Source: Devosia sp. FJ2-5-3 (lineage in GTDB: Bacteria; Pseudomonadota; Alphaproteobacteria; Rhizobiales; Devosiaceae). From it: a stretch of 64,000 nucleotides of DNA. The stretch covers positions 1,584,501-1,648,500 of the forward strand of contig NZ_CP104007.1 in NCBI RefSeq assembly GCF_029201545.1. The letters run 5' to 3'. The notes under the pieces were generated by a model, which was given only the letters and a program-made list of their open reading frames with translations, did no database searches and had not been told where the DNA came from. Each line of letters starts with the position of its first letter. Within the stretch, counting starts at the first letter, position 1. Below, piece after piece: positions 27,722-36,741 of this stretch. A program made the translations under genes and the position numbers.

Positions 27722-29455
27722 TCACGCGCTGTCGGCAGTGAGGGTTCGACGATGGGTGTGGTCCCCTGCATCATGGGCGGGCCGCGCCACGCCGGCGGCC
27801 CTGCCGGTGCGGGCCAGCAGGATCACGGGGAGGATGCCGACCAATACGAGGATCAGTGCCGCCAGCGCGGCATCTTCATAGGTCCCGCGGGCCGCTTCGC
27901 CATAGAGCAGGGTCGCCAGCGTTTCGAAATTGAGCGGCCGCAGCAACAAGGTTGCCGGCAGTTCCTTCATGCAGTCGACGAACACCAGCAGGCCCGCGGC
28001 CACGATTGCCGTGCGCGATAGCGGCAGATGGATATGGAGCATGGTGCCGGTGGCGCTTTGCCCCAGCGTTCGCGACGCATGATCGAAGGACGGCGGAATG
28101 CGGCTGAGGCCGGCCTCGATGCCGCCGGTGGAAATGGCGAGGAAGCGCGCCGTATAGGCATAGACCAGCGCCGCACCCGAGCCGAGGAGCAAAAGACCCG
28201 TCGACCAGCCCATGGCCTGCCGAACGAAGCCATCGAGGCTTCGGTCGAACGCCGCCACAGGCACGAGGATGCCGATTGCCAGCACGGTCCCGGGAACGGC
28301 ATAGCCCAAGGTTGCAATACGAGACAGGGCGGCGCTCATCCGGCCGGGCCGGAGCCGTCCGGCATAGGCGGTGGCGAAACCGAGCACCAGCACAACCAGC
28401 ATGGCGATCGCGGAAACGCTGATCGTGTTGAGCGTGGCGCGAACCAGCGTCGATGAAAGCCCAGCGAATTCGAGCCGCCTGATGGCCGCAACGATGAGGT
28501 AGAGTGCCGGGCCGGCAAAGCCGATCAGAATCGGCGTCAGGCCCAGCCCCAGCGCAATAAACGCCTTCAGCCCGACCAGCCGCTCCGGCACCATGGGCCG
28601 GGCTCGCTGCGCATTCGAGGCAAAGCGCTGGTTTCGACGCGCCCAGCGCTCCATCACCAGAAGCGCAATGACAATGACCAGCATGGCCATTGCGATCTGC
28701 GCCGCTCCTGCCAGATCGGTGCGGACGATCCACGTTGTATAGATGGAGGCCGTCATGGTGCGGATGCCCAGGAATTGGGCTGCCCCGACGTCATTGAGCA
28801 CTTCCATCAGCACCAGAGACACGCCGACCGCAATGGCCGGGCGCGCCAGGGGCAGGGCGACACGCCAGAAAACGGCGTTACGGCTGACGCCCAGCGTGCG
28901 CGATACCTCCACCAGATTGGCAGCCTGGGTCAGGAACATCGCCCGGGCGGTCAGATACACATAGGGGTAGAGGACGAAGCCGAAGACGAGGATCGCGCCC
29001 CACATCGAACGGATGTCGGGCAGGCGAAACTGGCGTGGGCTCGAATAGCCGAGGACATACCGCACCGCCCCCTGTACCGGGCCGAGTGGGCTCAGAATAT
29101 CGAGATAGGCATAGGCCATGATGTAGGTCGGCACCGCCAGCGGAAGCAGCAGGGCCCATTCGAGCACGCCGCGGCCCCGGAAGTCATAGGCCGAAACGAT
29201 CCAGGCTGCGCCCGTGCCGACGCAGGTGGCGATGATCCCGGTTCCGACCAGCAGGACCCCAGTGTTCCAGGCCGATTGGGGCAGTACATGGACCAGCACA
29301 TGGCCCCAGAGGGCGCCGGTGTCGGCGAAGGCCGTCAGCGCAATGGTGATGATCGGCAAAAGCGCGAGGGCCGCGGCGGCACAGGCCAACGCGGTCCAGG
29401 GGCTGATCGTGATGCGCGACCGACGCGAAGCGCGTCCGATGGCGAGCTGGTTCAT
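27722..29455 (-). CDS. Iron(III) ABC transporter permease (fused, FbpB-like)
   Basis: 577 residues with about twelve membrane segments in two homologous halves, as in FbpB/AfuB type permeases. Each half carries the EAA loop: ALPLARPAIAVGVSLVLMEV in the first and HLPLSRTAIVAAGLLVFVDC in the second, the latter continuing MKELPATLLLRP as is typical for ferric iron permeases. It receives iron from the binding protein encoded 39 bases upstream and is powered by the ATPase gene further upstream. The three genes are all on the minus strand. Confidence 0.93.
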   Translation of the reverse strand: MNQLAIGRASRRSRITISPWTALACAAAALALLPIITIALTAFADTGALWGHVLVHVLPQSAWNTGVLLVGTGIIATCVGTGAAWIVSAYDFRGRGVLEWALLLPLAVPTYIMAYAYLDILSPLGPVQGAVRYVLGYSSPRQFRLPDIRSMWGAILVFGFVLYPYVYLTARAMFLTQAANLVEVSRTLGVSRNAVFWRVALPLARPAIAVGVSLVLMEVLNDVGAAQFLGIRTMTASIYTTWIVRTDLAGAAQIAMAMLVIVIALLVMERWARRNQRFASNAQRARPMVPERLVGLKAFIALGLGLTPILIGFAGPALYLIVAAIRRLEFAGLSSTLVRATLNTISVSAIAMLVVLVLGFATAYAGRLRPGRMSAALSRIATLGYAVPGTVLAIGILVPVAAFDRSLDGFVRQAMGWSTGLLLLGSGAALVYAYTARFLAISTGGIEAGLSRIPPSFDHASRTLGQSATGTMLHIHLPLSRTAIVAAGLLVFVDCMKELPATLLLRPLNFETLATLLYGEAARGTYEDAALAALILVLVGILPVILLARTGRAAGVARPAHDAGDHTHRRTLTADSA

Positions 29456-29493
29456 GGGGTCGGCAGCGGCGGGCGAACCCGCCGCCCTTCCAC

Positions 29494-30519
29494 TTACTCG
29501 AAGGTGTCGAAATTGACTTCGTCGACCAGTTCGCTGGCGCGGGTGCGATGCGGAAGGACTTCCGTCAGCGGGAGGGTGTCGGGGGTCAATGTGCCAATGC
29601 CGGCGATGATCGGATGAATTTCGGCGGTCGCATTGACTGGATATTCGAAATTGGCCTCGGCGTAGAGCTTCTGGGCCGGCCCGGAGACGAGGTATTCGAG
29701 CAATTGCACGGCTTCGTCGCGATGGGGGGCGTGCGCGGCAACGCCGGCGCCGGAAATATTGACCAGCGTGCCGCCATTTTCGAACGTGGGCAGGATCACC
29801 TTGATCGCATCGGACCAGGCCTTCTGCTCGTCGCCACCGGCGCCACTGCTCATCAGGCCATAGTAATAGGAATTGGCGACAGCAATATCACAAATGCCGG
29901 CGGCGATGTCGCGCGCGCCATCACGGTCACCGCCAGCGGCGACGCGAGCCTGGTTGGCCTTGAGGCCTTCGAGCCAGGTGCGGGCTTCCTCCTCGCCATG
30001 CTTGGCGATGTAGGCCGCGATCATTGCGGTGTTATAGGGATGCTGGCCCGAGCGGATGCAGAGGCGATCGCGCCATTGCTCGTCGGCAAGCTGTTCATAG
30101 GTAATGGCGTCGAGGTCGAGGTCCTTGGCGGCGTAGACCACGCGTGCGCGGCCCGACAGGGCAAACCAGTTACCATCGGGATCGCGCAAGGCCTCGGGAA
30201 CGGTTGTCTCCAGAACTTCGGAGTCGACAGGCTGAGTGAGGCCGGCATTGACGAGATCGATCAGGGCACCGAAATCGACCGTCATCAAGATATCGGCGGG
30301 GGAGCTTTCGCCTTCAGCCGAGACACGCTCGATGAGTCCATCCTGCAGGAAAACCGTGTTCACCTTGACGCCGGTTTCGGCTGTGAAGGCGTCGAGAATG
30401 GGCTGGATCAACCCAGGCTCGCGCGTGGTGTAGATGTTGACCTCCTGGGCAAGGGCCGGAACGGCACAGCCCAGCACCAGAAAACTGGTGGCGCTCAAAA
30501 TTCCTGCAAGTTTGGTCAT
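29494..30519 (-). CDS. Iron(III) ABC transporter substrate-binding protein (FbpA-like)
   Basis: 341 residues. Signal peptide of about 23 residues ending PALAQ, then VNIYTTREPGLIQPILDAFT, the usual start of a mature ferric-binding protein. The iron-binding C-lobe Tyr pair is visible as VANSYYYGLM; ISGAGVAAHAPHRDEAVQLL is a family motif. It binds ferric iron in the periplasm and hands it to the permease downstream. The ATG at 30519 follows GAGGAGA. The Irr-box-like palindrome lies about 110 bases upstream. Confidence 0.93.
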   Translation of the reverse strand: MTKLAGILSATSFLVLGCAVPALAQEVNIYTTREPGLIQPILDAFTAETGVKVNTVFLQDGLIERVSAEGESSPADILMTVDFGALIDLVNAGLTQPVDSEVLETTVPEALRDPDGNWFALSGRARVVYAAKDLDLDAITYEQLADEQWRDRLCIRSGQHPYNTAMIAAYIAKHGEEEARTWLEGLKANQARVAAGGDRDGARDIAAGICDIAVANSYYYGLMSSGAGGDEQKAWSDAIKVILPTFENGGTLVNISGAGVAAHAPHRDEAVQLLEYLVSGPAQKLYAEANFEYPVNATAEIHPIIAGIGTLTPDTLPLTEVLPHRTRASELVDEVNFDTFE

Positions 30520-30630
30520 GGATAGTCTCCTCTTGGTGCAAAGCATCAAGGGCAGCGGAGGCCTGTTTTCGCGCCCATGACGGCGCTTAACTCATGCCTG
30601 ACTATTCAAGTCAAGTAATATTGACATAGA

Positions 30631-30645
30631 TTAGAATGGTTCTAA
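30631..30645. promoter_or_regulatory. Irr-type iron control element (ICE)
   Basis: TTAGAA-TGG-TTCTAA is a perfect dyad that matches the Rhizobiales iron control element (consensus TTTAGAA-N3-TTCTAAA) over its 12 central positions. It sits upstream of the iron-binding-protein and permease genes on the minus strand. Irr is the iron/haem-responsive Fur-family regulator of Rhizobiales; the regulation itself is inferred from the site and the function of the genes. Confidence 0.7.
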
Positions 30646-30672
30646 CCTATTGAAGGAGCAGGACTATTTTAT

Positions 30673-31725
30673 CTATACTTGCGGCTGTTTGCCCGTTGGG
30701 ATGACGATGAAGTCGCTCGGATCCATGCTGATCCTGACGATCGCGCCGGGTGCGACGTCAAGCCGAGCCGTAGTTCGCATCACCAGTGGACGGGCCAATC
30801 CCTCGAGTTCAAAGTTCCATTCCTCGATCTCACCGAGCAGTTTGCGCGAGAGAATCCGCGCCGGGACGCCGTCAGCGCTCATAGTCAGGGCGCGCGGACG
30901 AACGAAGACATCGACAGGTCCGGGCAGGGCAGGGGCGGAGATGCGGCCGAGAGGGGTCTCCAGCCAGTCGCCCTTTCGCTGGGCCGGTATGTGGTTGACC
31001 TGCGAGAAGAAGCCCGCGGCATAGGCGGTGTGCGGCGCTCCGTAGATGGCTTCGCCGGTGCCCGCTTCGATGACGGCCCCCCGATGCATCAACACGACCT
31101 TGTCGCCGATCGCGAGCGCCTCTTCGGGATCGTGGGTAACGACGATTGCGGTGGTGCCTAACCCCCGCAACAGGGACAGCGTTTCCGCCCTGATGTCATC
31201 CCGCAATCCCCGATCGAGATTGGAAAAGGGCTCGTCCATCAGCAAGATGCTTGGGCGTGGTGCAAGGGTTCGCGCCAGGGCAATTCGCTGCTGCTCCCCA
31301 CCGGAAAGCATATGCGGATAACGGTTGGCGAGCGGCGCAAGTCCCAAACGCTCGATTATGTCTTCGACCCTTATCGCCGCTTCGCCCCGGCTCAGTTTTT
31401 TCAAGCCGAAGCCGATATTCTGGCGGGCGGTCATATGCGGGAAAAGCGCATAATCCTGCAGCATGAAGCCGACGCTGCGGTGCTCGGGCTCGACAAAAAC
31501 GCCGTCGCCACACACCTGTTCGCCGTCCAGCACCACGCGGCCGCCGTCAATATCCTCGATACCGGCGATGACACGCAGCAGCGTTGATTTCCCGCATCCA
31601 GAATGGCCGACGAGACAAACGATCTCCGCCTGCTTGATGTCGAGCGAAACCTTGTCGAGCGCGGCGACCTTGCCGAAGCGGCGGGATACTGCGTGGACGG
31701 AGAGAATAGGGGCGGCTTGTTGCAT
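30673..31725 (-). CDS. Iron(III) ABC transporter ATP-binding protein (FbpC-like)
   Basis: 350 residues. Walker A is GHSGCGKST near residue 40, the Q-loop is in FMLQDYALFPHM, signature LSGGEQQRIALARTLAP, Walker B ILLMDEPFSNLD, switch His in VVTHDPEEAL; a TOBE-like C-terminal domain follows from about residue 235. It energises the ferric iron permease. The ATG at 31725 was chosen from the family start; it has no clear ribosome site, while a TTGACA-like box overlaps further upstream, so a different start or near-leaderless mRNA is possible. The transporter's Irr-like site is downstream of this gene, so it may be transcribed separately. Confidence 0.9.
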   Translation of the reverse strand: MQQAAPILSVHAVSRRFGKVAALDKVSLDIKQAEIVCLVGHSGCGKSTLLRVIAGIEDIDGGRVVLDGEQVCGDGVFVEPEHRSVGFMLQDYALFPHMTARQNIGFGLKKLSRGEAAIRVEDIIERLGLAPLANRYPHMLSGGEQQRIALARTLAPRPSILLMDEPFSNLDRGLRDDIRAETLSLLRGLGTTAIVVTHDPEEALAIGDKVVLMHRGAVIEAGTGEAIYGAPHTAYAAGFFSQVNHIPAQRKGDWLETPLGRISAPALPGPVDVFVRPRALTMSADGVPARILSRKLLGEIEEWNFELEGLARPLVMRTTARLDVAPGAIVRISMDPSDFIVIPTGKQPQV

Positions 31726-32201
31726 GGGGGAGTAGAGCCCCGCTCGCCCCGCATTTGTCAAGAAAGCGCCGCGTCGCCCACTGCATCGATAGCACCAAGA
31801 GGCCGCGGTGACGGTATGCGGGGAGGGAAAGAAGCACCGACAGAGGCTGGGGCAGGGTCGTTCGAGGCTATTATCAAAACGAGCTAAGCCTCTGGATTTT
31901 ATGGGCTATCAACCCTTGATCCGGTAGTCATATGGATGCTGTTGGCTACCTAGAACGGGCAGGTTGTCTCTTCAAGTCCGACAAGGCGTAGTATCGCCCC
32001 TTATCACGCAGGTCGCAGGTATTTGATACCAAACGCGTTCTGAAGTCCGCGCCCAACGGCCCGGGTTCAGAAGAATTCGGCATGGGCGACACGACACCGA
32101 CCGATTGCGACCAGTGACATTCGACAGAGTCAGCCCAGTTCGCAGGGACTGAGAGACCTTGCCCGTGCTTGTGCCTTCACTGGAACCGGAAAGGGAGCAC
32201 C
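31726..32201. other. Gap between the iron ATPase and caspase genes
   Basis: About 475 bases without a convincing gene on either strand. Base composition is visibly less GC-rich than the flanks around 31880-32030. The only dyad found is GGTAT-TTG-ATACC near 32012-32026. The promoters of the two divergent genes must lie here. Confidence 0.45.
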
Positions 32202-34220
32202 ATGCCCAAACGCAGAGCCCTAGTCGTGGCGCTGGATGAATACCCTAATCCCGCCAACAATCTTCCGAGCTGCGTCAACGACGCAAATGCCTTCGCCGGA
32301 GTGATGCAGTCGATTTATGGATTCGACGAAATCCGGCGGCTCGAAAATAGCCAGGCAACCCTCAGTAACGTCGAGAGCGGGCTGGACTGGCTATTTGAAA
32401 AAGGCAGTTCAGACGACCGCCTGGTCTTCTACTTCTCGGGGCACGGATACCAGGCCCAGAGGGGGCAAGATCTGGACGAGGTGCTCTGTCTTTATGACGA
32501 GTTCCTCTTCGACGACGATCTGACTGCCAAGACCCAATCGCTTGCGCCGGGGGTCTTTACGCTCGTGTCCGACAGCTGTCATTCCGGCGGCCTCTACAAG
32601 GTCGTCGTGCTCGATGGGCAAACTGTTGAAATTGCTCAGACCAAGGTGCTCAAGGTCCCGCCCAAGTCGATGGCCAAGGTTGCGAGTTTCGATGCTCCCG
32701 GAACCGTTCGAAGGCTCCGCTACAGGCCCTTCGGTGCCGCGAAGAACTCCCAATCCGCCGTGGAAAAAAGGTTCGGCAACCAACCGACGAAGAGCTTCGA
32801 CGAAGCCGGACAGCTGGCGATGAACGGACTTCTGCTGTCGGCGTGTCTGGAAGACGAAACCGCCTCGGCGTCCACCGCAAAGACCGACGGTAAGTCGGCG
32901 TTTACATTCGTATTATTGAACCAGCTCAATAGTTTGGGCTCCGGGGTCTCGAATGCCAGCCTGATGGAGAGCGTTGGAGCTTCACTCAAGACCCTCGGCT
33001 TCCGTCAAACTCCAGTGCTCATGGAACCGGCTCAGCCTGCTGCGCTGGGATCGCGTTCCTTCCTCCTCCTGGACGGCGCGAGCGTCTCCAGCCCATCGAT
33101 CGGGACTGGCGACACGAGCGATCCGATCCTCCAGGCGATCCAGGCAGCAATCAGTAGCTTGCAAGGGAATAAGGCCATGCAACCCGCAATTGATACCTCC
33201 ACTTCCTCCGGAACGATGTCCCCACAGGGCGACGACAAGTTCTGGGGCGCCATAGCGAGCCTTGTCGTCTCGACTTTGCCGACCGTCATCGACGCCCTCA
33301 GTAAGGGCGGATATGTAACCGAGAAGGATTTCCAGTCAGCGCCCGGCGGACAGGATAAATTCTTCGGAGCTATTTTGGGGATCGTCGGCTCGGCCCTGCC
33401 GGCCGTGATACAGGCGCTGAGCAAGCAGGGTTTCGCGCCTGCCAAGGATTTCGGTGGCAGTCAGGACAAGTTCTGGGGGGCACTGGCCCGTGTCGTGGCC
33501 ACAACCCTGCCCACGATCATCCGCGAAGTAACCAAGTCTGGCATCGAACCCCAGAAGGATTTCGGCGGCGAAGAGAAGTTTTGGGGCGCCATCGCCAGCG
33601 TCGTTTCGGCCGCATTGCCGGCCGTCGTTCAGGCCCTGAGCAAACAGGGTGCCGCTCCGCCCAAGGGCTTTGAAACGGCTCCCGAAAATCAGGAGAAATT
33701 CTGGGGAGCACTGGCCAGCGTCGTCGCCACGGCCCTTCCAGCGGTCGTGCAGGCGCTACGCAAGGGCGGATACGAACCCCAGAAGGATTTCGGTGGAGGT
33801 GAAGAGAAGTTCTGGGGTGCGCTCGCCAGCACTTTGGCCTCGGCGATACCGGTGGTCATCGAGGCGCTCAGCAAGGGCGGATACGAACCTCAAAAGGATT
33901 TCGGCGGCGAAGAGAAGTTCTGGAGAGCCTATGGCATCGTGATGGACCGTTGCCTTCCCCAGATTCTGTCGCGCGTGGCCCTCGACGAAGGCCAGCTCGG
34001 CAAGGGCTTCGACATGACCAAAGGCCTCGACACCGGCGACGACAAGTTCTGGGGTGCCGTCGCCCGGGTGGTCGCGTCGGCTCTTCCAACGATCGTTGGC
34101 GAACTGAGCAAGGGCGCGGTGCTTTCCAATGGTCACGATGATCCAGCCGCCAGCATGCCGCCTCACCTGATCGACCAGATCGTCAATGCTACCGGTCCAG
34201 CCCTGCAGCGGAAACACTGA
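32202..34220 (+). CDS. Metacaspase-type C14 protease with eight amphipathic tandem repeats
   Basis: 672 residues, no signal peptide. Residues 1-300 are a caspase-fold protease: the catalytic His is H81 in VFYFSGHGYQ and the Cys is C126 in SDSCHSGG, the exact motifs of type I metacaspases, which cut after Arg or Lys. A linker follows, then from residue 344 to about 650 eight repeats of 36-43 residues of the form D/E-x-K-F-W-G-A-hydrophobic-LP-hydrophobic-ALSKGGY-x-P-QKDFGG. Repeat 7 is degenerate. AAAGGGAG precedes the ATG at 32202. It is first of three protease genes on this strand (124 bases to the next). The protease class is clear; biological role is unknown. It could be a death or defence effector, or a precursor releasing peptides. 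Confidence 0.9.
   Translation: MPKRRALVVALDEYPNPANNLPSCVNDANAFAGVMQSIYGFDEIRRLENSQATLSNVESGLDWLFEKGSSDDRLVFYFSGHGYQAQRGQDLDEVLCLYDEFLFDDDLTAKTQSLAPGVFTLVSDSCHSGGLYKVVVLDGQTVEIAQTKVLKVPPKSMAKVASFDAPGTVRRLRYRPFGAAKNSQSAVEKRFGNQPTKSFDEAGQLAMNGLLLSACLEDETASASTAKTDGKSAFTFVLLNQLNSLGSGVSNASLMESVGASLKTLGFRQTPVLMEPAQPAALGSRSFLLLDGASVSSPSIGTGDTSDPILQAIQAAISSLQGNKAMQPAIDTSTSSGTMSPQGDDKFWGAIASLVVSTLPTVIDALSKGGYVTEKDFQSAPGGQDKFFGAILGIVGSALPAVIQALSKQGFAPAKDFGGSQDKFWGALARVVATTLPTIIREVTKSGIEPQKDFGGEEKFWGAIASVVSAALPAVVQALSKQGAAPPKGFETAPENQEKFWGALASVVATALPAVVQALRKGGYEPQKDFGGGEEKFWGALASTLASAIPVVIEALSKGGYEPQKDFGGEEKFWRAYGIVMDRCLPQILSRVALDEGQLGKGFDMTKGLDTGDDKFWGAVARVVASALPTIVGELSKGAVLSNGHDDPAASMPPHLIDQIVNATGPALQRKH
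33231..34127 (+). repeat. Eight in-frame tandem repeats in the caspase gene
   Basis: Repeats start at 33231, 33351, 33462, 33570, 33690, 33801, 33909 and 34038 (residues 344, 384, 421, 457, 497, 534, 570 and 613). Spacings in residues are 40, 37, 36, 40, 37, 36 and 43, so a three-repeat unit of 113 residues (339 bases) was itself duplicated. Linker sequences agree: repeats 1 and 4 share an AP-x-x-Q linker, repeats 3 and 6 share QKDFGGEE. The repeats differ at many third positions, so the array is not a very recent expansion. Confidence 0.88.
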
Positions 34221-34344
34221 CGGCCGTCATCCCCCAAAAAACCGGGTCGGTGGAGCGTGAGCCCCACCTTCCACTCGGCGCTCAACGCGAAAAAATCCAA
34301 GCCCATCGTCAACGATTGCCGCGCCTCGACCGGAGAAACTGGCA

Positions 34345-36741
34345 ATGAACCTCGTGAAAGGCCTGAGACTTCTTGCCCTGTCGCTGCTTTTCCCTATTGG
34401 CTCGGCAGGGCTTGCGCATGGGCAAGGCGAGGCGCCGAACGGGATAGTCATTTCGCTCAATTATCAGAGCGGTGCGTTCTCGCCGGAATTTGTCGACTTC
34501 ATTGCCCAATATGGTGCGCGCAGCCACCTCGACGTCGTCCCCGGCCAGCGCTTGGCGGACTATGTCATCGAGGCATGCGGGCAAGCCAGTCCGAGCAATC
34601 TCGACCTCTTCGGCCGGGCCCTCGAAGCGGACGGAATGGCGGTCGCCGAGGACGGGTCAATAGAGGGGCTATCGGGCTCCACGCTCGCAGTCCCACCCTG
34701 TTTGCCGGAGCCGAAGAGTGCGCTGGTGCCGAAGCTGGCGCTCCCGGAGACCACGTTCTTCGACTATTTTACCGCCGACAGCGCCGGCAGCGTAGCCTTC
34801 GGGAATGACCGGCTCGTGCAGCGATCGCCGGAGGACGTGATTGCCGCGACAGGCAACGTCGCCCCGCCCGATAGTCTTGGCGAATTCGACGTCGGTGATC
34901 GCACGCAAATTCATGACTATCTCAACCAGAGGAGCCAACGCTGGTTGTCGAACGACAAACCGGAGGACGAGGCAGCCTTCGATGCCTTTCTGGCGGCCAA
35001 TGAACTGGTGCAAGCCGGATCTGACCCGGCGATGGTCACCTCGGTGATAGCGGAGACCTATGCCGAAGCCGGGAGGCCCCGGTTTGCGCGGGACATGGAA
35101 GCAGCGCTGTCAGGGGCGCTCGACAAATACTCAAATCAACCCGATCTTACATCTGAGCGGTGGGCCAACATCCCTGCCAAATCACCGTCCTCCGCTGAAG
35201 GCAAAATGTTTACGGACGAGATTCAGTGGCTGGACCCAAATCCCCGGGTGCTGCCGGGCGCTGCCCTCGCGCCGGGTGACATTGCCCTGGTTCCCCAATT
35301 CCGTTCGCAGCCGGTACAGATCGTCATCGACCCGGGCCGCCTACCCGAAGGGGCCGACGATCCAGTTGCGTTGGTCAGTGGTCGGCTCGACGAAATTGAA
35401 AGCGACGTACCGGTTGAGATCACGCTCCTCGAGACCCAGGGTATCAGCGCGGTGGCCAATAGCCGGTGCGATAATGCCACCTATAAGAACTGGGGCACCG
35501 ACGCGTTCGAGGATGCCTTCGCGGCAGCGATTGCGCGGTCGAGGCTCCTTGGCTTCCGCTCGGGCCAAAATAGCAACGATGTGCAGATAGCGGTGATTGA
35601 TTCAGGGTTTGTGCCCGTCAGCAAGATGGGGGCATTCGAACGCGGTGCTCTCAACCTGTCAGGCCAAAGCCTGGAAGTGGAGGAGGCGAGCGCGTCGCTT
35701 GGTGAGCGCCGTGCGCATGGCACCGCGGTTGCCGGCGTCGCCATCGGCGGACCGGACTTGTGGGGTCTGACCAACGCACTCGGACTGGACATCAGCATAA
35801 CGCCGCGCCGCATCTATAGGGAATTGACGATCGAGGGAGTGGTCGTGCCGCAAGTGGATCTGATCAAGCTGTACGACGCGATCGACAGCGAGGCCCAGAT
35901 CTTCAACCTGAGCTTTGCAACCACTGATAAACGCAGCATGGATGAATTCGCGCGTTTCCTGGGACCTTACGCGCAAAAACTCTTTGTCGTGGCCGCCGGC
36001 AACAACAATCTGAACTATGACAGCGGTGGGGTGGATCTCGTTGTCACCAATTTATACCCGCAATTGTTCAGCGATGAGAGCTCGGCTCCCAATTTGATCA
36101 CTGTGGCCTCCTATGATGGCGTGGGCCGGGCCTGGTTCTCCAACTTCTCGGATGACTATGTCGCAATCGCCGCGCCCGGCTGTGCCATTGCTTCATGGAT
36201 GCCCGATGTGGCTGGACAGGAATATGTCGCGGCCAGGTTCGCCGGGACATCCTTCTCTGCGCCGATCGTTTCCTACGTGGCGGCTATCGTTGCCTCTCTC
36301 ATGCCGAGCGATCGCCAGTCGCCGATTTGGGTTCGGACGCGCTTGCTTGCATCTGCAGATCTGGTTGCAGGCCTGTCTGGAGTGACGGACGGTCGGCTTC
36401 TCAACCCCATCAAGGCTGTTTCTGTCTACGAGGACCTGGTGGAACTCTCCGACGGCACGCTGGTTCGCGGCAATCTGGGACAGGTGAACCCGCGCACATT
36501 GTGCACGGTTCCCGGTCTTGCACCCGATGCCGTCCTGCTGAAATTCGCTCGGCTGCCGGAGCCTCGCAATGGCAAGGATTCAGTCATCTACTATCTGCGG
36601 CACCGAACGCTGCAAAGCATGGATTGCAACCAGATCCCGAACAACAATCTGGGGATGTCGACCAGTTCGGGCAACGTCGTTATCGCGGTCAAGGACGCGC
36701 GCGACATCATCATGAGGACGCCGGGAAATGGAACGGACTAG
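34345..36741 (+). CDS. Secreted subtilisin-like serine protease (S8)
   Basis: 798 residues. Signal peptide to about residue 27 (LLALSLLFPIGSAGLAHGQ). The catalytic domain lies in the middle: Asp D419 in QIAVIDSGF, His H458 in RRAHGTAVAGVAIGG, oxyanion Asn N553 in VVAAGNNN and Ser S636 in FAGTSFSAPIVS. A region of about 390 residues before the Asp is unrecognised and may be a propeptide or targeting domain; about 160 residues follow the catalytic domain. GGAGAAA precedes the ATG. Its last 14 bases overlap the start of the metalloprotease gene, so the two are translated together. Confidence 0.92.
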   Translation: MNLVKGLRLLALSLLFPIGSAGLAHGQGEAPNGIVISLNYQSGAFSPEFVDFIAQYGARSHLDVVPGQRLADYVIEACGQASPSNLDLFGRALEADGMAVAEDGSIEGLSGSTLAVPPCLPEPKSALVPKLALPETTFFDYFTADSAGSVAFGNDRLVQRSPEDVIAATGNVAPPDSLGEFDVGDRTQIHDYLNQRSQRWLSNDKPEDEAAFDAFLAANELVQAGSDPAMVTSVIAETYAEAGRPRFARDMEAALSGALDKYSNQPDLTSERWANIPAKSPSSAEGKMFTDEIQWLDPNPRVLPGAALAPGDIALVPQFRSQPVQIVIDPGRLPEGADDPVALVSGRLDEIESDVPVEITLLETQGISAVANSRCDNATYKNWGTDAFEDAFAAAIARSRLLGFRSGQNSNDVQIAVIDSGFVPVSKMGAFERGALNLSGQSLEVEEASASLGERRAHGTAVAGVAIGGPDLWGLTNALGLDISITPRRIYRELTIEGVVVPQVDLIKLYDAIDSEAQIFNLSFATTDKRSMDEFARFLGPYAQKLFVVAAGNNNLNYDSGGVDLVVTNLYPQLFSDESSAPNLITVASYDGVGRAWFSNFSDDYVAIAAPGCAIASWMPDVAGQEYVAARFAGTSFSAPIVSYVAAIVASLMPSDRQSPIWVRTRLLASADLVAGLSGVTDGRLLNPIKAVSVYEDLVELSDGTLVRGNLGQVNPRTLCTVPGLAPDAVLLKFARLPEPRNGKDSVIYYLRHRTLQSMDCNQIPNNNLGMSTSSGNVVIAVKDARDIIMRTPGNGTD

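Noticed and set aside
29548..30525. 325-codon plus-strand frame opposite the iron-binding protein gene
   Set aside because: Antisense of a gene with signal peptide and family motifs; no ribosome site or motif of its own.
33231..34127. Regular repeats of about 110-120 bases considered as a CRISPR array
   Set aside because: The repeats are in frame, far longer than CRISPR repeats, have no unique spacers and encode a conserved peptide.
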